The position numbers and the translations under genes were made by a program. From positions 2,356,001 to 2,420,000 of the forward strand of contig NZ_PDIZ01000001.1 in assembly GCF_002563635.1 (NCBI RefSeq): a stretch of 64,000 bases of DNA, read 5' to 3'. The notes below the pieces were generated by a model. It had not been told where the DNA came from. It did not search any database and saw only the letters and a list, made by a program, of their open reading frames with translations. Source of the stretch: Bacillus sp. es.036 (GTDB lineage: Bacteria; Bacillota; Bacilli; Bacillales; Guptibacillaceae). Positions 53,004-63,378 of this stretch are shown here, in pieces (the stretch's first letter is position 1; each line of letters opens with the position of its first letter).

Positions 53004-53029
53004 ATTCCCCAAGTCAGTCGTAAAGAAAC
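53004..53029 (-). promoter_or_regulatory. Sigma-B-type promoter of the PRC-barrel gene
   Basis: GTTTCT, 14-bp spacer, GGGAAT on the minus strand; -10 fits GGGWAW exactly. Confidence 0.68.
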
Positions 53030-53035
53030 AAACCA

Positions 53036-53740
53036 TTACTTTTGTAGAATGGTTACCTCTTCCTCAGTTAACTCTCTGTATTCCCCAGGTTCCAAGTCAC
53101 CATCAAGATGAATATCTCCCATCTGAATGCGCTGTAAATAAACGACTTTCTTGCCTACCGCTTCAAACATTCGCTTTACTTGATGGAATTTCCCTTCATG
53201 AATTGTAAGCTCAATTTCGGATTCCTCAGCAGCACTTAAAATCGTTAACTCTCCAGGCTTTGTTACATATCCATCATCAAGCGTGACGCCTTTTTCAAAA
53301 GCCCGAATATCTTTTTCTGATACAACACCGCTAATTTTAGCATAATAAGTTTTCGGAACATGATGTTTTGGTGATGTTAAATGATGAGCTAGCTTACCAT
53401 CATTCGTGATGATTAATAATCCTTCTGTATCTTTATCTAATCGTCCTACTGGAAATGGTTCGAAAACCTGATCCTCAGGAATGAGTATGTCAATGACAGT
53501 TTCTTCTTCATCTTCCGTTGCTGATATAACCCCAGCCGGTTTGTTCATCATAAGGTAAATGAATTCTCGATATTCTACGGTTTCTTCATAAACTGTTACG
53601 TGATTTTCTTCAGGATCGATATGTTGCTTCGCATCCTTAATCACCTCTTCATCAACACGAACCACGCCTGTTTTCAAAAGTTTTTTCACTTCTTTCCTTG
53701 TGCCGTAGCCCATATTTGCTAATAATTTATCTAAACGCAT
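53036..53740 (-). CDS. rsuA: RsuA-family 16S rRNA pseudouridine synthase (YtzG type)
   Basis: 234 aa. An N-terminal S4 domain (MRLDKLLANMGYGTRKEVKK) and the pseudouridine synthase core with the catalytic motif GRLDKDTEG (Asp102). It probably makes pseudouridine 516 in 16S rRNA. RBS GGAGAGGTTGAA. Last codons form part of a weak hairpin AACCATT/AATGGTT that may stop transcription before the sigma-B promoter of the next gene. Confidence 0.92.
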   Translation of the reverse strand: MRLDKLLANMGYGTRKEVKKLLKTGVVRVDEEVIKDAKQHIDPEENHVTVYEETVEYREFIYLMMNKPAGVISATEDEEETVIDILIPEDQVFEPFPVGRLDKDTEGLLIITNDGKLAHHLTSPKHHVPKTYYAKISGVVSEKDIRAFEKGVTLDDGYVTKPGELTILSAAEESEIELTIHEGKFHQVKRMFEAVGKKVVYLQRIQMGDIHLDGDLEPGEYRELTEEEVTILQK

Positions 53741-53856
53741 TTCAACCTCTCCTTTTCCATATTTTTTCCACTATTTATTTGTTTTTTTAGCATACTTTTT
53801 GGTTCGTAAGGGTATGTAAACGATAAATGCCAAAATGCACGTTTGGAGTGAATCGA

Positions 53857-54282
53857 ATGACTGTGAAAGTTGGACTTTTAGCAACAGCACGCAAGAAAAG
53901 TAATAAGTCTGCACCTGTGACGGAATTTTACCAAAGTCCTTTATTTCAAAAAACGTTAGAATACGCATCTCAACATTATGACCGCATGTATTTCTATAAT
54001 GCCAAAGATGGACTTTTATTACCAGAAGACATCATGGACCCCTATGACGTCTCAATTAAAACATTTTCCCATCATCAACGAGAAGAATGGGCTCAAAAAG
54101 TAATTGAGCAATTCTCTCAACATGAGACTTCTACGGATATTCTCGTGTGTTTACACGGTGGCTCAGTTTATCGAAAACACCTTGAGCCTCAGCTTAACCG
54201 ATTCAACTATGTGTATGAAGTGCCTTTAAAAGGACTTGGAATCGGAGAGCAACTCAGTTGGTATCAGAAAAACTCAGTATAA
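53857..54282 (+). CDS. DUF6884-like protein of unknown function
   Basis: 141 aa soluble protein. N-terminal VKVGLLATARKKSNKSAPVTEFY and central YNAKDGLLLPEDIMDPYDVSIKTF resemble the DUF6884 group, a fold sometimes found near nucleic-acid or defence genes, but no catalytic residues can be named. ATG chosen after TTTGGAGTGAATCGA; the longer frame begins upstream without ribosome site. Divergent from rsuA. Confidence 0.72.
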   Translation: MTVKVGLLATARKKSNKSAPVTEFYQSPLFQKTLEYASQHYDRMYFYNAKDGLLLPEDIMDPYDVSIKTFSHHQREEWAQKVIEQFSQHETSTDILVCLHGGSVYRKHLEPQLNRFNYVYEVPLKGLGIGEQLSWYQKNSV

Positions 54283-54302
54283 CACGGGTCACATGCCCAG
54301 CA

Positions 54303-54328
54303 ACACTGCCCAGCCTTTACATACACTA
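54303..54328 (+). promoter_or_regulatory. Sporulation (sigma-E/sigma-K) promoter candidate
   Basis: CATACACTA at 54320-54328 matches both the sigma-E -10 (CATACANT) and the sigma-K -10 (CATANNNTA). AC lies 15 bp upstream, as for sigma-K. The coding start is 29 nt downstream. Confidence 0.6.
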
Positions 54329-54357
54329 TCAAGTACCTACAAAAGGAGGCGTTGTGT

Positions 54358-54573
54358 ATGTATGATTATGATCGGCAGCAAGGGCAGCAGTTTCAAATGT
54401 ATCCTGGCTTTCCAGGATACCCAGGACAGCCCGGGTATCCCGGCCAACCAGGATATCCTGGAAATATTGAACAACAGCTCAGACAAATTGAGCGCCAGCT
54501 ACGACGACAAGATCGAAGAATTACAAGAATTGAGAGACAGATCGGGATTCGTGATGAGGACTACGGCTATTAG
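54358..54573 (+). CDS. Small PGYPG-repeat protein, probable spore coat/exosporium component
   Basis: 71 aa. A collagen-like, Tyr-rich tract (PGFPGYPGQPGYPGQPGYPG, about residues 17-36) is joined to a highly charged Arg/Gln-rich helix (about 39-65) and ends DEDYGY. Such repeat/charged architecture is common in coat and exosporium morphogenetic proteins. ATG behind AAAAGGAGGCG. A sigma-E/K-type promoter directly upstream supports mother-cell expression. No orthologue name recognised. Confidence 0.78.
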   Translation: MYDYDRQQGQQFQMYPGFPGYPGQPGYPGQPGYPGNIEQQLRQIERQLRRQDRRITRIERQIGIRDEDYGY

Positions 54574-54595
54574 CCTTCTCAATTATTCCACTTAT

Positions 54596-54630
54596 AAAAA
54601 ATGAAGGCCTCAGGAGGCCTTCATTTTTTA
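54596..54630. terminator. Bidirectional terminator between the coat-like gene and ytgP
   Basis: AAAAAATGAAGGCCT / AGGCCTTCATTTTTT stem with loop CAGG. Confidence 0.94.
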
Positions 54631-56265
54631 ACGTCTTTTTAGAAATGAGAATCGTTCACCTAAAATTAATCCCGCTAGATTGGAACGATACGATAGCCAT
54701 AGAAATACAATTCCTCCCACCGTAACGCCAATTAGTAAATTGATGATCGAATACAACATGCTTCCGCCTTCACTTGTTGAAAGGTATAAATCAGGCATAA
54801 CCGATTCTAATGGAAGAATGGCTAGTTTGGAAGCAACCGCCATAATCACTACGAAAATTCCAATTAGGAGTAACCTTCTTGAGAGGAATCCAAACTCGTA
54901 ATCTGTATATTTCTTAATCACAGCGATTATAATGATAACCGACGTTAGTAAACCAATATTTGTAGCAAGAATAGATCCTTTCCCCTCAAACATTGTGACA
55001 AAGGGATAAGTTAGTCCAGCTTTAAGTACAAGACCAGCGAGTAAACTATAAACGGCAAACTTCTGTTTATTAATTCCCTGTAAAATCGCAGCTGTTACAG
55101 AAAAGAGGGCAAATAATATAGCCGTTGGGGCATACCACATTAATAACCAGCTACCAAGATCTTGATTTACCGTTGGATAAAGAACTCTAAATATCGGTTC
55201 AGATAAAACGGCTAACCCTATTGCAGCGGGAGTCGTCAAGAATAATAAAATTTGGAACGTTTGCGTTAGCTGATTTTGCAATGATCCTTCACGATTCGCT
55301 GTAAATGATTTCGTAATAGCTGGGATAATCGTCATTGAAAGAGCAGTAGCAAGCGATACTGGGATCATAATCAACTTATGAGCAAGTCCCGTGATAATCG
55401 CAAACACTTCTTCATAGGCAGGTTTATCGTAACCAATACTCTTCAATGCTGGATTAATGAGCAACGTATCAATTTGCAAATATAAAGGAATCGCCAAACC
55501 GACTACAACAAACGGAAGAGCATACGTAATGATTTCTTTATACATATCTTTTAAGGATACATCATGATCCACCGTACTTTCAGCAAGGTGACGATCTAAC
55601 GTTGGCTTTCGCTTTCTGTAATACCAGAAAACTACAAGCAATCCCCCAACCGCCCCAACAAATGCACCAAAAGTGGCGAAAGTAGCGGCCGTTGCTTCAT
55701 CCCCGTCCATAAATTTAATAATAATAACACTGGAAACTAGGATAAATACAATACGGAAAATTTGTTCAACGACTTGTGAAACAGCTGTTGGTCCCATCGA
55801 TTGTAGACCTTGGAAAAAACCGCGCGTTAGACTCATGATCGGCACAATTAATAGCGCCATACTCACGACCCTTATAACTAATGTTACATCGGCAATTGTA
55901 TTCCCTTCTTTCCCCTCATCAATGACAATACGAGCAATTGGTTCTGCCAAAAGGAAAAGGGCAAGAAATGCTACAAATCCAGTAAGCGTCATTAAAAGAA
56001 GTCCTGACTTAAAAAGTCTTCGTCCCGTTCGGTAATCTCCAAGCGTGTGATATTTTGAAACAAACTTCGAGACTGCAAGCGGAATTCCCACCGTGGACAG
56101 GCTTAGCATTATCGTATATGGAGTATAAGCATATTGATAAAGGGCTACACCCTGCGTACCAACAAGAGCTGTAAAAGGAAACATATAAATCATACCAATT
56201 ATTCTAGAAAAAAGGGTAGCTGCTGATAACAGCATCGTCCCTCTAATCACATTTGAATCAGACAT
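54628..56265 (-). CDS. ytgP: YtgP, MurJ-type lipid II flippase
   Basis: 545 aa, about 14 transmembrane helices, MOP/MATE-like polysaccharide transporter superfamily. YtgP (MurJ of B. subtilis) moves lipid II across the membrane for peptidoglycan synthesis; SpoVB is the sporulation paralogue. The family N-terminus is GTMLLSAATLFSRIIGMIYM. I start at ATG 56265 after GGAGATGGAGAA; an upstream in-frame start gives an unusual acidic extension with no ribosome site. Length equals B. subtilis YtgP (about 544). Confidence 0.92.
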   Translation of the reverse strand: MSDSNVIRGTMLLSAATLFSRIIGMIYMFPFTALVGTQGVALYQYAYTPYTIMLSLSTVGIPLAVSKFVSKYHTLGDYRTGRRLFKSGLLLMTLTGFVAFLALFLLAEPIARIVIDEGKEGNTIADVTLVIRVVSMALLIVPIMSLTRGFFQGLQSMGPTAVSQVVEQIFRIVFILVSSVIIIKFMDGDEATAATFATFGAFVGAVGGLLVVFWYYRKRKPTLDRHLAESTVDHDVSLKDMYKEIITYALPFVVVGLAIPLYLQIDTLLINPALKSIGYDKPAYEEVFAIITGLAHKLIMIPVSLATALSMTIIPAITKSFTANREGSLQNQLTQTFQILLFLTTPAAIGLAVLSEPIFRVLYPTVNQDLGSWLLMWYAPTAILFALFSVTAAILQGINKQKFAVYSLLAGLVLKAGLTYPFVTMFEGKGSILATNIGLLTSVIIIIAVIKKYTDYEFGFLSRRLLLIGIFVVIMAVASKLAILPLESVMPDLYLSTSEGGSMLYSIINLLIGVTVGGIVFLWLSYRSNLAGLILGERFSFLKRR

Positions 56266-56459
56266 TTCTCCATCTCCTACTTCTAACCATTCAACTAGAT
56301 CCATTCGTCATCTATCAACAATTTTCAACAGTTCTTTAAATACACTTCTCCATTTTAAGCTATTTAGCTAGTAACAACAAATATAAATTTTTGTGAAACT
56401 TTATTAAGGGGAGTGAATTATGGTATGTTTGAGTGTAGCAAAATGAGAGAGGTGTAAGT

Positions 56460-57734
56460 ATGAACTATGATGTCATTGTGATTGGCGGAGGTCCGTCCGG
56501 ACTCATGGCGTCTGTATCAGCGGCTGAACATGGAGCAAAAGTGCTTCTCGTTGATAAAGGGAATAAGCTTGGACGAAAGCTAGCGATTTCTGGAGGCGGT
56601 CGTTGTAACGTAACAAACCGACTTCCACTTGATGAACTAATCAAATTCATTCCAGGAAACGGAAAATTCTTATACAGCGCATTTAACATTTTTGATAATG
56701 AAGACATTATCACATTCTTTGAAGACCTTGGCATTAAATTAAAAGAAGAAGATCATGGCAGAATGTTCCCCGTCACTGATGATGCAAAGTCTGTTGTAAA
56801 TGCACTACTAGATAAAGTACGACACTTAAATGTGACAATACAAGTCAATACCCCCGTTGAGAAAGTTCTTTATGAAGACGGGGCCGTTTCAGGTATAAGA
56901 CTTAAAACCAAAGAAGACATTCACTCATCGAACGTGGTTATTGCAGTTGGAGGGAAATCTGTCCCTCATACGGGTTCAACCGGAGATGGATATGCATGGG
57001 CGGAAGAAGGTGGTCATACGATCACAGATCTATACCCAACTGAAGTTCCCCTTACTTCTAGTGAAGCTTTTATTAAAAACAAGGAACTTCAGGGATTATC
57101 ACTTCGAGATGTTGCGCTATCTGTTCTTAACCCAAAGGGCAAGGTCATTAAAACACATCGATGGGACATGATTTTTACACATATTGGACTTTCTGGCCCC
57201 GCCGTTCTTCGTTGCAGTCAATACGTTGTGAAAGCAATGAAAAAATTCAATGCGCAATACATTCCCCTGCAAATTGATGCCGTACCTGATCAAAACGAAG
57301 AACAATTGTTTCGCGAGCATATGAAGCTCGCAAAAGAAGAGCCTAAAAAAGCAATCAAAAACATCTGGAAAAGCAAAGTACCAGAACGATACATGCTCTT
57401 CTTATTTACTAAAGCAGACATATCACCTGAAACGACGTATGCTCACTTATCGAAGGAAAAAGTGCGTGAATACGTACGTTTATTAAAGCAATTCCAAGTG
57501 GCGATCGATGGTACCCTTCCAATTGATAAAGCCTTCGTAACAGGTGGGGGCGTATCTCTAAAAGAAATACATCCGAAAGAAATGGCTTCAAAATTCACCA
57601 CAGGTCTTTACTTTTGTGGAGAAGTACTCGACATTCACGGGTATACCGGGGGCTATAACATCACTTCTGCCTTTGTAACAGGGTATACAGCAGGTAAATG
57701 CGCTGCTGAAAGAAGAACAACTTCTGCTATTTAA
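56460..57734 (+). CDS. ytfP: YtfP, HI0933-type FAD-dependent oxidoreductase
   Basis: 424 aa flavoprotein. N-terminal FAD motif [14 protein letters not shown] (about 5-18), the family signature [18 protein letters not shown] (38-55), and a C-terminal FAD contact [16 protein letters not shown]. Function not well defined; the HI0933/BaiN group may reduce unsaturated substrates. RBS GAGAGAGGTG. Adjacent to ytgP as in B. subtilis but divergent. Confidence 0.92.
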   Translation: MNYDVIVIGGGPSGLMASVSAAEHGAKVLLVDKGNKLGRKLAISGGGRCNVTNRLPLDELIKFIPGNGKFLYSAFNIFDNEDIITFFEDLGIKLKEEDHGRMFPVTDDAKSVVNALLDKVRHLNVTIQVNTPVEKVLYEDGAVSGIRLKTKEDIHSSNVVIAVGGKSVPHTGSTGDGYAWAEEGGHTITDLYPTEVPLTSSEAFIKNKELQGLSLRDVALSVLNPKGKVIKTHRWDMIFTHIGLSGPAVLRCSQYVVKAMKKFNAQYIPLQIDAVPDQNEEQLFREHMKLAKEEPKKAIKNIWKSKVPERYMLFLFTKADISPETTYAHLSKEKVREYVRLLKQFQVAIDGTLPIDKAFVTGGGVSLKEIHPKEMASKFTTGLYFCGEVLDIHGYTGGYNITSAFVTGYTAGKCAAERRTTSAI

Positions 57735-57760
57735 GTTGAGCATGATTCACTTGCCTAAAG

Positions 57761-57797
57761 AAAGAGAGGGATCGTCCATAGGACGATCCCTCTCTTT
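57761..57797. terminator. Bidirectional terminator between ytfP and the helicase gene
   Basis: A 17-bp stem (AAAGAGAGGGATCGTCC and complement), loop ATA. Confidence 0.94.
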
Positions 57798-57800
57798 CTT

Positions 57801-59048
57801 TTATCGTTTGTTTCGGTTTCTTCCGCTATTTCGATTGCGATTGTTCGAAGAACCAGTCTTACGAGAAGAATGGCTGGATCTACTTCTTTGATCATTTCTT
57901 CTTTCATCATTACGCTCTTCACCATCAGGTAGTGCACCTTCAACGGTTTTTCTGGCAAGTTTCTTACCGATACCTTTTTCAATCATTTGAATAAATGATT
58001 GATCCTTGGCAGCTATAAACGTATACGATGCACCATCTCCACCAGCACGCCCCGTTCGACCAATCCGGTGGATATAACTTTCTGTATCTTGAGGAATGTC
58101 ATAGTTGAAAACGTGCGTTACGCCTTCAATATCAAGCCCTCGTGCTGCCACATCTGTGGCAACAAGAAGCTGAATTTTCGCATCACGGAATCGTTTGATG
58201 ACACTTTCACGCTTCGACTGAGATAAATCACCATGAAGCTCATCGGATAAATATCCTTTTGCTTTCAAATCACCATTTAATTTACTAACCCTTCGCTTCG
58301 TACGACAGAAAATAATTCCTAGGAACGGACGCACTTCGTCAATTGTTTCAGTAAGTGAGCCAAATTTTCTTCGGTCTGTTGTTTCAATCACAAATTGTTC
58401 AATTTCTTCAACGGTTTTGCCTTTCTCTTTCCCCCTAATTTTCTCAGGGGAGCGCATAAAACGCTTGGCAAGCTGTTTAATATCGCTCGACATAGTTGCT
58501 GAGAATAGGGCGGTTAGGCGGCTTTCAGGCGTTTCATTTATAATATCTTCTACTTCTCTAAGAAAACCTATATGAAGCATTTGATCGGCTTCATCTAACA
58601 CCAGATAAGAAGTATGAGATAAATCGATAGTTTCTCTTCGTACGTGATCTAACAGGCGTCCAGGCGTTGCAACAACAATGTGTACTTGTTTATTAAGATG
58701 CTTGATCTGTCTTTCAACATCCTGACCACCATAAACAGCTAGAACATTGACGTCATCTCGCTCTTCAACTAACTTCATCAATTCTGAAGTAATCTGGATG
58801 GCAAGCTCACGAGTTGGAGTCACAATGAGAGCCTGTACCTCTGGTGCTTCTGTTTCTATTTTCTCAAGAATTGGCAGCAAGAAAGCGAATGTTTTTCCTG
58901 TACCCGTCTGAGCCTGCGCAATGACGTCTTTTCCCTGTAACATGACTGGAATCGTTTCTCTTTGAATGTCTGTTGGGGTATCGATGCCCTGAGCTTCAAG
59001 TTGCTTAATGAGACGTGAGTCCAGTCCCAATGTAGTAAATTCGTTCAA
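57801..59048 (-). CDS. DEAD-box RNA helicase
   Basis: 415 aa. Helicase core with Q motif ([14 protein letters not shown]), Walker [15 protein letters not shown], the DEAD box [12 protein letters not shown] and [10 protein letters not shown]. The C-terminal extension (about 370-415) is basic and rich in Arg/Asn/Ser ([12 protein letters not shown]), suited to RNA binding. It resembles CshA/CshE-type helicases but I cannot place the orthologue. I start at TTG 59048 because GAGGTGA lies five bases upstream; a GTG three codons before is inside that site. Confidence 0.9.
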   Translation of the reverse strand: MNEFTTLGLDSRLIKQLEAQGIDTPTDIQRETIPVMLQGKDVIAQAQTGTGKTFAFLLPILEKIETEAPEVQALIVTPTRELAIQITSELMKLVEERDDVNVLAVYGGQDVERQIKHLNKQVHIVVATPGRLLDHVRRETIDLSHTSYLVLDEADQMLHIGFLREVEDIINETPESRLTALFSATMSSDIKQLAKRFMRSPEKIRGKEKGKTVEEIEQFVIETTDRRKFGSLTETIDEVRPFLGIIFCRTKRRVSKLNGDLKAKGYLSDELHGDLSQSKRESVIKRFRDAKIQLLVATDVAARGLDIEGVTHVFNYDIPQDTESYIHRIGRTGRAGGDGASYTFIAAKDQSFIQMIEKGIGKKLARKTVEGALPDGEERNDERRNDQRSRSSHSSRKTGSSNNRNRNSGRNRNKR

Positions 59049-59162
59049 ATTAGTCACCTCGTGTTTAGTATATCAATAATTTGTATCTTCTTTCAGACCT
59101 GCCCTTATTCTCTCGCTCCGAACATAACGAAGTCAAAAGAAATTCCATTATGAAATGAAACC

Positions 59163-59222
59163 TTAAAAAAAAGCTACCTCATTGACGACTGCTAAAGTGC
59201 GGTCGAGTGAGACAGCTTTAAC
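59163..59222 (-). terminator. Terminator of the lytic transglycosylase gene
   Basis: Minus strand AAGCT-GT-CTCA paired with TGAG-GT-AGCTT, enclosing an inner GAC/GTC hairpin, then eight T. Confidence 0.8.
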
Positions 59223-59226
59223 TAAT

Positions 59227-59838
59227 TTATGCTCGATAATTCCCCATTACTTTTGAAACATAATTTTGTGTTTCTTGAAACGGAGGTATTCCACCGTACC
59301 GATCCACATTTCCCGGTCCGGCATTATAAGCGGCTAGTGCAAGCTCAGTGTTTCCATTATATTTATTCATCATTTGTTTCATGTACTTTACGCCGCCTTC
59401 AATGTTTTGTCCAGGGTCAAAAGGATCTTTTACTCCTAATGAAGCGGCAGTAGCAGGCATTAATTGCATTAACCCCATAGCCCCAGCTCCGCTCACGCTA
59501 TCTGACTTATAGCCTGATTCTTGTTTAATAATGGAATGAATGAGCTTAGGATCGACGTCATATTTCACCGATAATTCTTCTATATAGCCATCGATTTCAA
59601 GCGATGAAGACGAATAAGAAGGGTTAGACGAGATTGGAATTTGGGATGGCGCAGATAATTCCGCCGGGATTGAAGTAAGTGTTGATTCCGGATTGGTTTG
59701 TCCAGGATTCTCGTTAGAGAGAGCTTGTTCAAGCATATCAGTAAAGGAAAAGGTGGTCGTCTGCTTCACTGTATTTCCTATCTGCAATTGTTTAAGAGTC
59801 TGTAAGTCCATCATAGCACGTATTAGTTCTGCCTTCAT
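59227..59838 (-). CDS. Lytic transglycosylase, SLT domain (YjbJ/CwlQ-like)
   Basis: 203 aa. An N-terminal low-complexity region of about 85 residues (many Ser/Pro/Gln) is followed by the SLT fold (about 88-200): catalytic Glu in [27 protein letters not shown], and [19 protein letters not shown]. There is no Sec signal peptide, as in YjbJ, so export is by another path or at lysis/sporulation. It may trim peptidoglycan at membrane-spanning machines (inference). RBS GGGGTGTTGAA. Confidence 0.86.
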   Translation of the reverse strand: MKAELIRAMMDLQTLKQLQIGNTVKQTTTFSFTDMLEQALSNENPGQTNPESTLTSIPAELSAPSQIPISSNPSYSSSSLEIDGYIEELSVKYDVDPKLIHSIIKQESGYKSDSVSGAGAMGLMQLMPATAASLGVKDPFDPGQNIEGGVKYMKQMMNKYNGNTELALAAYNAGPGNVDRYGGIPPFQETQNYVSKVMGNYRA

Positions 59839-59984
59839 TTCAACACCCCGGTCTAGTCTTTTCCATCATTATACCAGATTGAAGGCAGAAGTAGATTTCT
59901 TTCTTTAAGCAATCTATTTGGAACATGGGGAAAAAAGTGCTATGATTTATTAAACACATCAACTTACTTGGATTAACACTTCAG

Positions 59985-60023
59985 GAAAACGTCTTTTAGA
60001 GACCAACTCCAAAAGACGTTTTC
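59985..60023. terminator. Hairpin after the degenerate rhodanese gene
   Basis: GAAAACGTCTTTT / AAAAGACGTTTTC stem with a 13-nt loop, short T tract. Confidence 0.65.
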
Positions 60024-60024
60024 A

Positions 60025-60366
60025 TTACGAAACGGTCATGTAATAAATAGGTTGCTTGCGCTGTTTCATCAGGATCTTCACAGCGAGTCTTGCTGCTTTT
60101 CGATCCTCGGCAAGAACAATAATCTCTTTATCACACACTTCATTTTCTTTCGTCTGTCTTCCTAAATAAGAAAGCGGAATATTCTTTGCTTTTTCATAAG
60201 GCGTACGGTGCGAAAGAATATAATCTCTCACATCAATGAGACAGTACTTATCATCATCAAACCGATCTAAATGAATCGGCTTCATATAAGAATAAGGATA
60301 AACTACTCTCCATAATCCTAAAGTCAAGGCAGCCATTACTGCACCAGCCATTCCCCATATCGCCAT
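60025..60366 (-). CDS. Membrane-anchored rhodanese-like protein lacking the catalytic cysteine
   Basis: 113 aa. One N-terminal transmembrane helix (about 3-24) is followed by a short rhodanese-like fold (residues about 30-110). The strand DKYCLIDVRDYILSH and the LAEDRKAARLAVKIL segment match the usual substrate loop and helix, but the active-site Cys of the C-x4-R loop is replaced. Thus it should not be a sulfurtransferase; a binding or scaffold role is inference. ATG after AGGAGAGAG, 25 nt after the intact rhodanese gene. Confidence 0.78.
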   Translation of the reverse strand: MAIWGMAGAVMAALTLGLWRVVYPYSYMKPIHLDRFDDDKYCLIDVRDYILSHRTPYEKAKNIPLSYLGRQTKENEVCDKEIIVLAEDRKAARLAVKILMKQRKQPIYYMTVS

Positions 60367-60391
60367 TCAAACTCTCTCCTTTTTCGCAGGG

Positions 60392-60700
60392 TTATTTCAG
60401 TTTACCCTCCCATTTCATCATACCGCCAACCATATTTCTTACTTCATAACCAGCTTCTTGCATGTACTCGCAAGCACGCTCACTACGACGTCCAGAGCGA
60501 CAAATCATAATATGCTCTTCTTCTTTGTTTATTTCATCAAGTCGTTCCGGAAGAGTACCAAGACGAATGTGCTTCGCTTCAGGGATCATACCTTCCTCTA
60601 CTTCCTCGTCCTCACGTACATCAATTAACGAAACGTTCTTTCCATCATTGATTAGCTTTTCAACCTCTTCAGGTGTTACTGTCTTAATTTCATTACTCAT
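60392..60700 (-). CDS. ytwF: Single-domain rhodanese sulfurtransferase (YtwF-like)
   Basis: 102 aa. Full rhodanese domain with catalytic Cys67 in MICRSGRRSERA and the DVRE signature SLIDVREDEEV. It transfers sulfane sulfur; partners may include ThiI (which here lacks its own rhodanese domain) or the bacillithiol system (inference). I start at ATG 60700 because GAAAGGGGTATG lies before it; the upstream ATG would be too close. It precedes the degenerate membrane homologue in an apparent operon. Confidence 0.88.
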   Translation of the reverse strand: MSNEIKTVTPEEVEKLINDGKNVSLIDVREDEEVEEGMIPEAKHIRLGTLPERLDEINKEEEHIMICRSGRRSERACEYMQEAGYEVRNMVGGMMKWEGKLK

Positions 60701-60892
60701 AAAAAACATACCCCTTTCGTACAGTTCTCATATGATTTTTCGATTATATTCACTTTAACAAATTCAATCGTACATGATTTGTTTGTTCAATACAAGAAAT
60801 CTATCTTCTTATCATCTTACTAATATTCTCAAATATAGGAAAAGGTTATGCAAAATGTTGTTTAATCATTTTCAGCAAAATTTTACATAGTT

Positions 60893-60921
60893 AAAACCCT
60901 CTCCATCAACTGGAGAGGGTT
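60893..60921 (-). terminator. Terminator of leuS
   Basis: AACCCTCTCCA / TGGAGAGGGTT stem (loop TCAAC), then TTTTAA on the minus strand. Confidence 0.88.
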
Positions 60922-60926
60922 AGTTG

Positions 60927-63341
60927 TTAATTAGCTACGATATTCACTAACTTACCTGGAACAGCAATAACTTTGCGAAGTGTTTTGCCATCAAGTTGAC
61001 CTTTAATTTTCTCATGCTTTAACGCAATTTCCTGCATCTCATCACGAGAGGCTTCTGTAGGAATGGATATTTTAGCACGAAGTTTGCCGTTAATTTGAAC
61101 AACAATCTCAACTTCGTCTACTGTAAGTTTGCTTTCATCAAACATTGGCCAGTTCGCATACGCAAGTGATTCGCCATGTCCAAGCGCACTCCATAGTTCT
61201 TCCGCAAGGTGAGGCGCGATAGGTGAAAGTAACTTCACAAACCCTTCCATTAAAGTAACCGAAACCTTTTCCTGCTTATACGCTTCATTTACAAATACCA
61301 TCATTTGAGACACAGCGGTGTTAAAGCGCAGTCCTTCCATATCTTCAGTTACTTTCTTAACTGTTTCATGATAAACGCGCTCCATCTCTTCTCCTGAATT
61401 TTCTTCAGAAATCGAAGACTTTGTTAGGTCACCTTCGCCAAACAAGCGCCATACACGATCAAGGAAACGACGAGCTCCATCAAGACCATTGTGTGACCAT
61501 GCAATCGACCCTTCAAATGGTCCCATAAACATTTCATATAGACGAAGTGTGTCTGCACCGTGGCTTTCAACTATTTCATCTGGATTTACTACGTTTCCTT
61601 TTGACTTACTCATTTTTTCGTTGTTTTCACCAAGAATCATTCCCTGGTTGCGAAGGCGTTGGAATGGTTCTTTCGTTGGCACTACACCGATATCATACAG
61701 AACTTTATGCCAGAAACGAGCATAAAGCAAGTGAAGAACCGCATGCTCTGCACCACCGATATACATATCCACAGGTAGCCATTCATCAAGCTTTTTAGGA
61801 TCCGCAAGCATCTCATCGTTATCAGGATCGATATAACGTAGATAGTACCAGCAGCTTCCAGCCCATTGTGGCATCGTGTTTGTTTCACGACGGCCTTTCA
61901 TACCTGTTTTAGGATCGACAACGTTCAACCAATCCTCGATATTCGCAAGAGGGGATTCACCAGTTCCAGAGGGCTTAATTTCCGTTGTTTCTGGTAGAAC
62001 GACCGGTAAATCTTCCTTAGGTACTGCACTCATTGAACCATCTTCCCAATGAATGATTGGAATTGGTTCGCCCCAGTAACGCTGACGGCTAAATAACCAA
62101 TCGCGAAGACGATACGTTGTTTTTTTCTTCCCTTTACCGTTTTCCTCTAACCATTCAATGCTTTTCGTTATGGCTTCTTCTTTCTCAAGGCCGTTTAAGA
62201 AATCAGAGTTTACATGCTTCCCATCTTCTGTAAAGGCTTCTTTCGACACATCTCCACCAGCCACAACTTCTTGGATTGGAAGGTTAAAGGCAGTCGCAAA
62301 CTCATAATCACGCTCGTCATGAGCAGGAACAGCCATGATCGCACCAGTTCCATAACTCATAAGCACGTAATCTGCTACCCAAATCGGAAGCTTTTCATTG
62401 TTTATTGGGTTAACTGCATAGGCGCCAGTAAATTCACCAGTCTTCTCTTTTGATAGCTCTGTTCGCTCAAGATCACTCTTTGTTTGAACTTTTGAACGAT
62501 AGCTCTCAACTTTGGAAATTTGTTCACTCGTCGAAATTTTATCAACTAGAGGATGCTCAGGTGCCAGCACCATATAAGTTGCGCCAAACAGTGTATCTGG
62601 ACGCGTCGTAAAGACATCAATTGACTCATCATAACCATCAATTGTAAAGGTCACTTCAGCGCCTTCGGACTTCCCAATCCAGTTTCGCTGCATTTCTTTA
62701 ATGCTGTCAGACCAGTCAAGGTCTTCTAGATCTTCAAGCAAGCGATCCGCATATTCCGTAATTTTTAAGACCCATTGCTTCATTGGTTTACGAACAACAG
62801 GATGACCGCCGCGCTCACTCTTACCGTCAATGACTTCCTCATTCGCAAGAACAGTTCCTAGCGCTTCACACCAGTTCACAGCTACTTCGTCTACGTAGGC
62901 AAGACCTTTTTCATATAATTTCGTGAAAATCCACTGTGTCCATTTGTAATAATGCGGATCAGTTGTATTAATTTCTCGATCCCAATCGTATGAAAAACCA
63001 AGCTCTTTAATTTGTCGACGGAATGTATCGATGTTCTTTTGTGTAAAGTCACGTGGGTTGTTACCTGTATCAAGTGCATATTGTTCTGCTGGTAGTCCAA
63101 ATGCATCCCATCCAATTGGATGAAGGACATTGTATCCCTGCATTCTTTTCATACGAGATAAAATATCTGTTGCCGTATAGCCTTCAGGGTGTCCAACGTG
63201 CAGACCCGCTCCAGATGGATAAGGGAACATATCGAGTATATAAACTTTCTCACCTTGTGCGTCATTCTCTGTTTTAAATGTTTTGTTTGTTTCCCAGAAG
63301 TGCTGCCACTTCTTTTCAATTGATTTGTGATCAAATGCCAT
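60927..63341 (-). CDS. leuS: Leucyl-tRNA synthetase
   Basis: 804 aa class I synthetase. HIGH motif at residues 48-51 (LHVGHPEG), the CP1 editing domain (about 220-420), KMSKS in [13 protein letters not shown] near residue 576, and the C-terminal anticodon-binding domain. RBS GGAGAGAGTAGCA. It is under the Leu T-box upstream and ends at a strong hairpin. Confidence 0.98.
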   Translation of the reverse strand: MAFDHKSIEKKWQHFWETNKTFKTENDAQGEKVYILDMFPYPSGAGLHVGHPEGYTATDILSRMKRMQGYNVLHPIGWDAFGLPAEQYALDTGNNPRDFTQKNIDTFRRQIKELGFSYDWDREINTTDPHYYKWTQWIFTKLYEKGLAYVDEVAVNWCEALGTVLANEEVIDGKSERGGHPVVRKPMKQWVLKITEYADRLLEDLEDLDWSDSIKEMQRNWIGKSEGAEVTFTIDGYDESIDVFTTRPDTLFGATYMVLAPEHPLVDKISTSEQISKVESYRSKVQTKSDLERTELSKEKTGEFTGAYAVNPINNEKLPIWVADYVLMSYGTGAIMAVPAHDERDYEFATAFNLPIQEVVAGGDVSKEAFTEDGKHVNSDFLNGLEKEEAITKSIEWLEENGKGKKKTTYRLRDWLFSRQRYWGEPIPIIHWEDGSMSAVPKEDLPVVLPETTEIKPSGTGESPLANIEDWLNVVDPKTGMKGRRETNTMPQWAGSCWYYLRYIDPDNDEMLADPKKLDEWLPVDMYIGGAEHAVLHLLYARFWHKVLYDIGVVPTKEPFQRLRNQGMILGENNEKMSKSKGNVVNPDEIVESHGADTLRLYEMFMGPFEGSIAWSHNGLDGARRFLDRVWRLFGEGDLTKSSISEENSGEEMERVYHETVKKVTEDMEGLRFNTAVSQMMVFVNEAYKQEKVSVTLMEGFVKLLSPIAPHLAEELWSALGHGESLAYANWPMFDESKLTVDEVEIVVQINGKLRAKISIPTEASRDEMQEIALKHEKIKGQLDGKTLRKVIAVPGKLVNIVAN

Positions 63342-63378
63342 TGCTACTCTCTCCTTCCAGTCCTTACAGAAAAAATAA

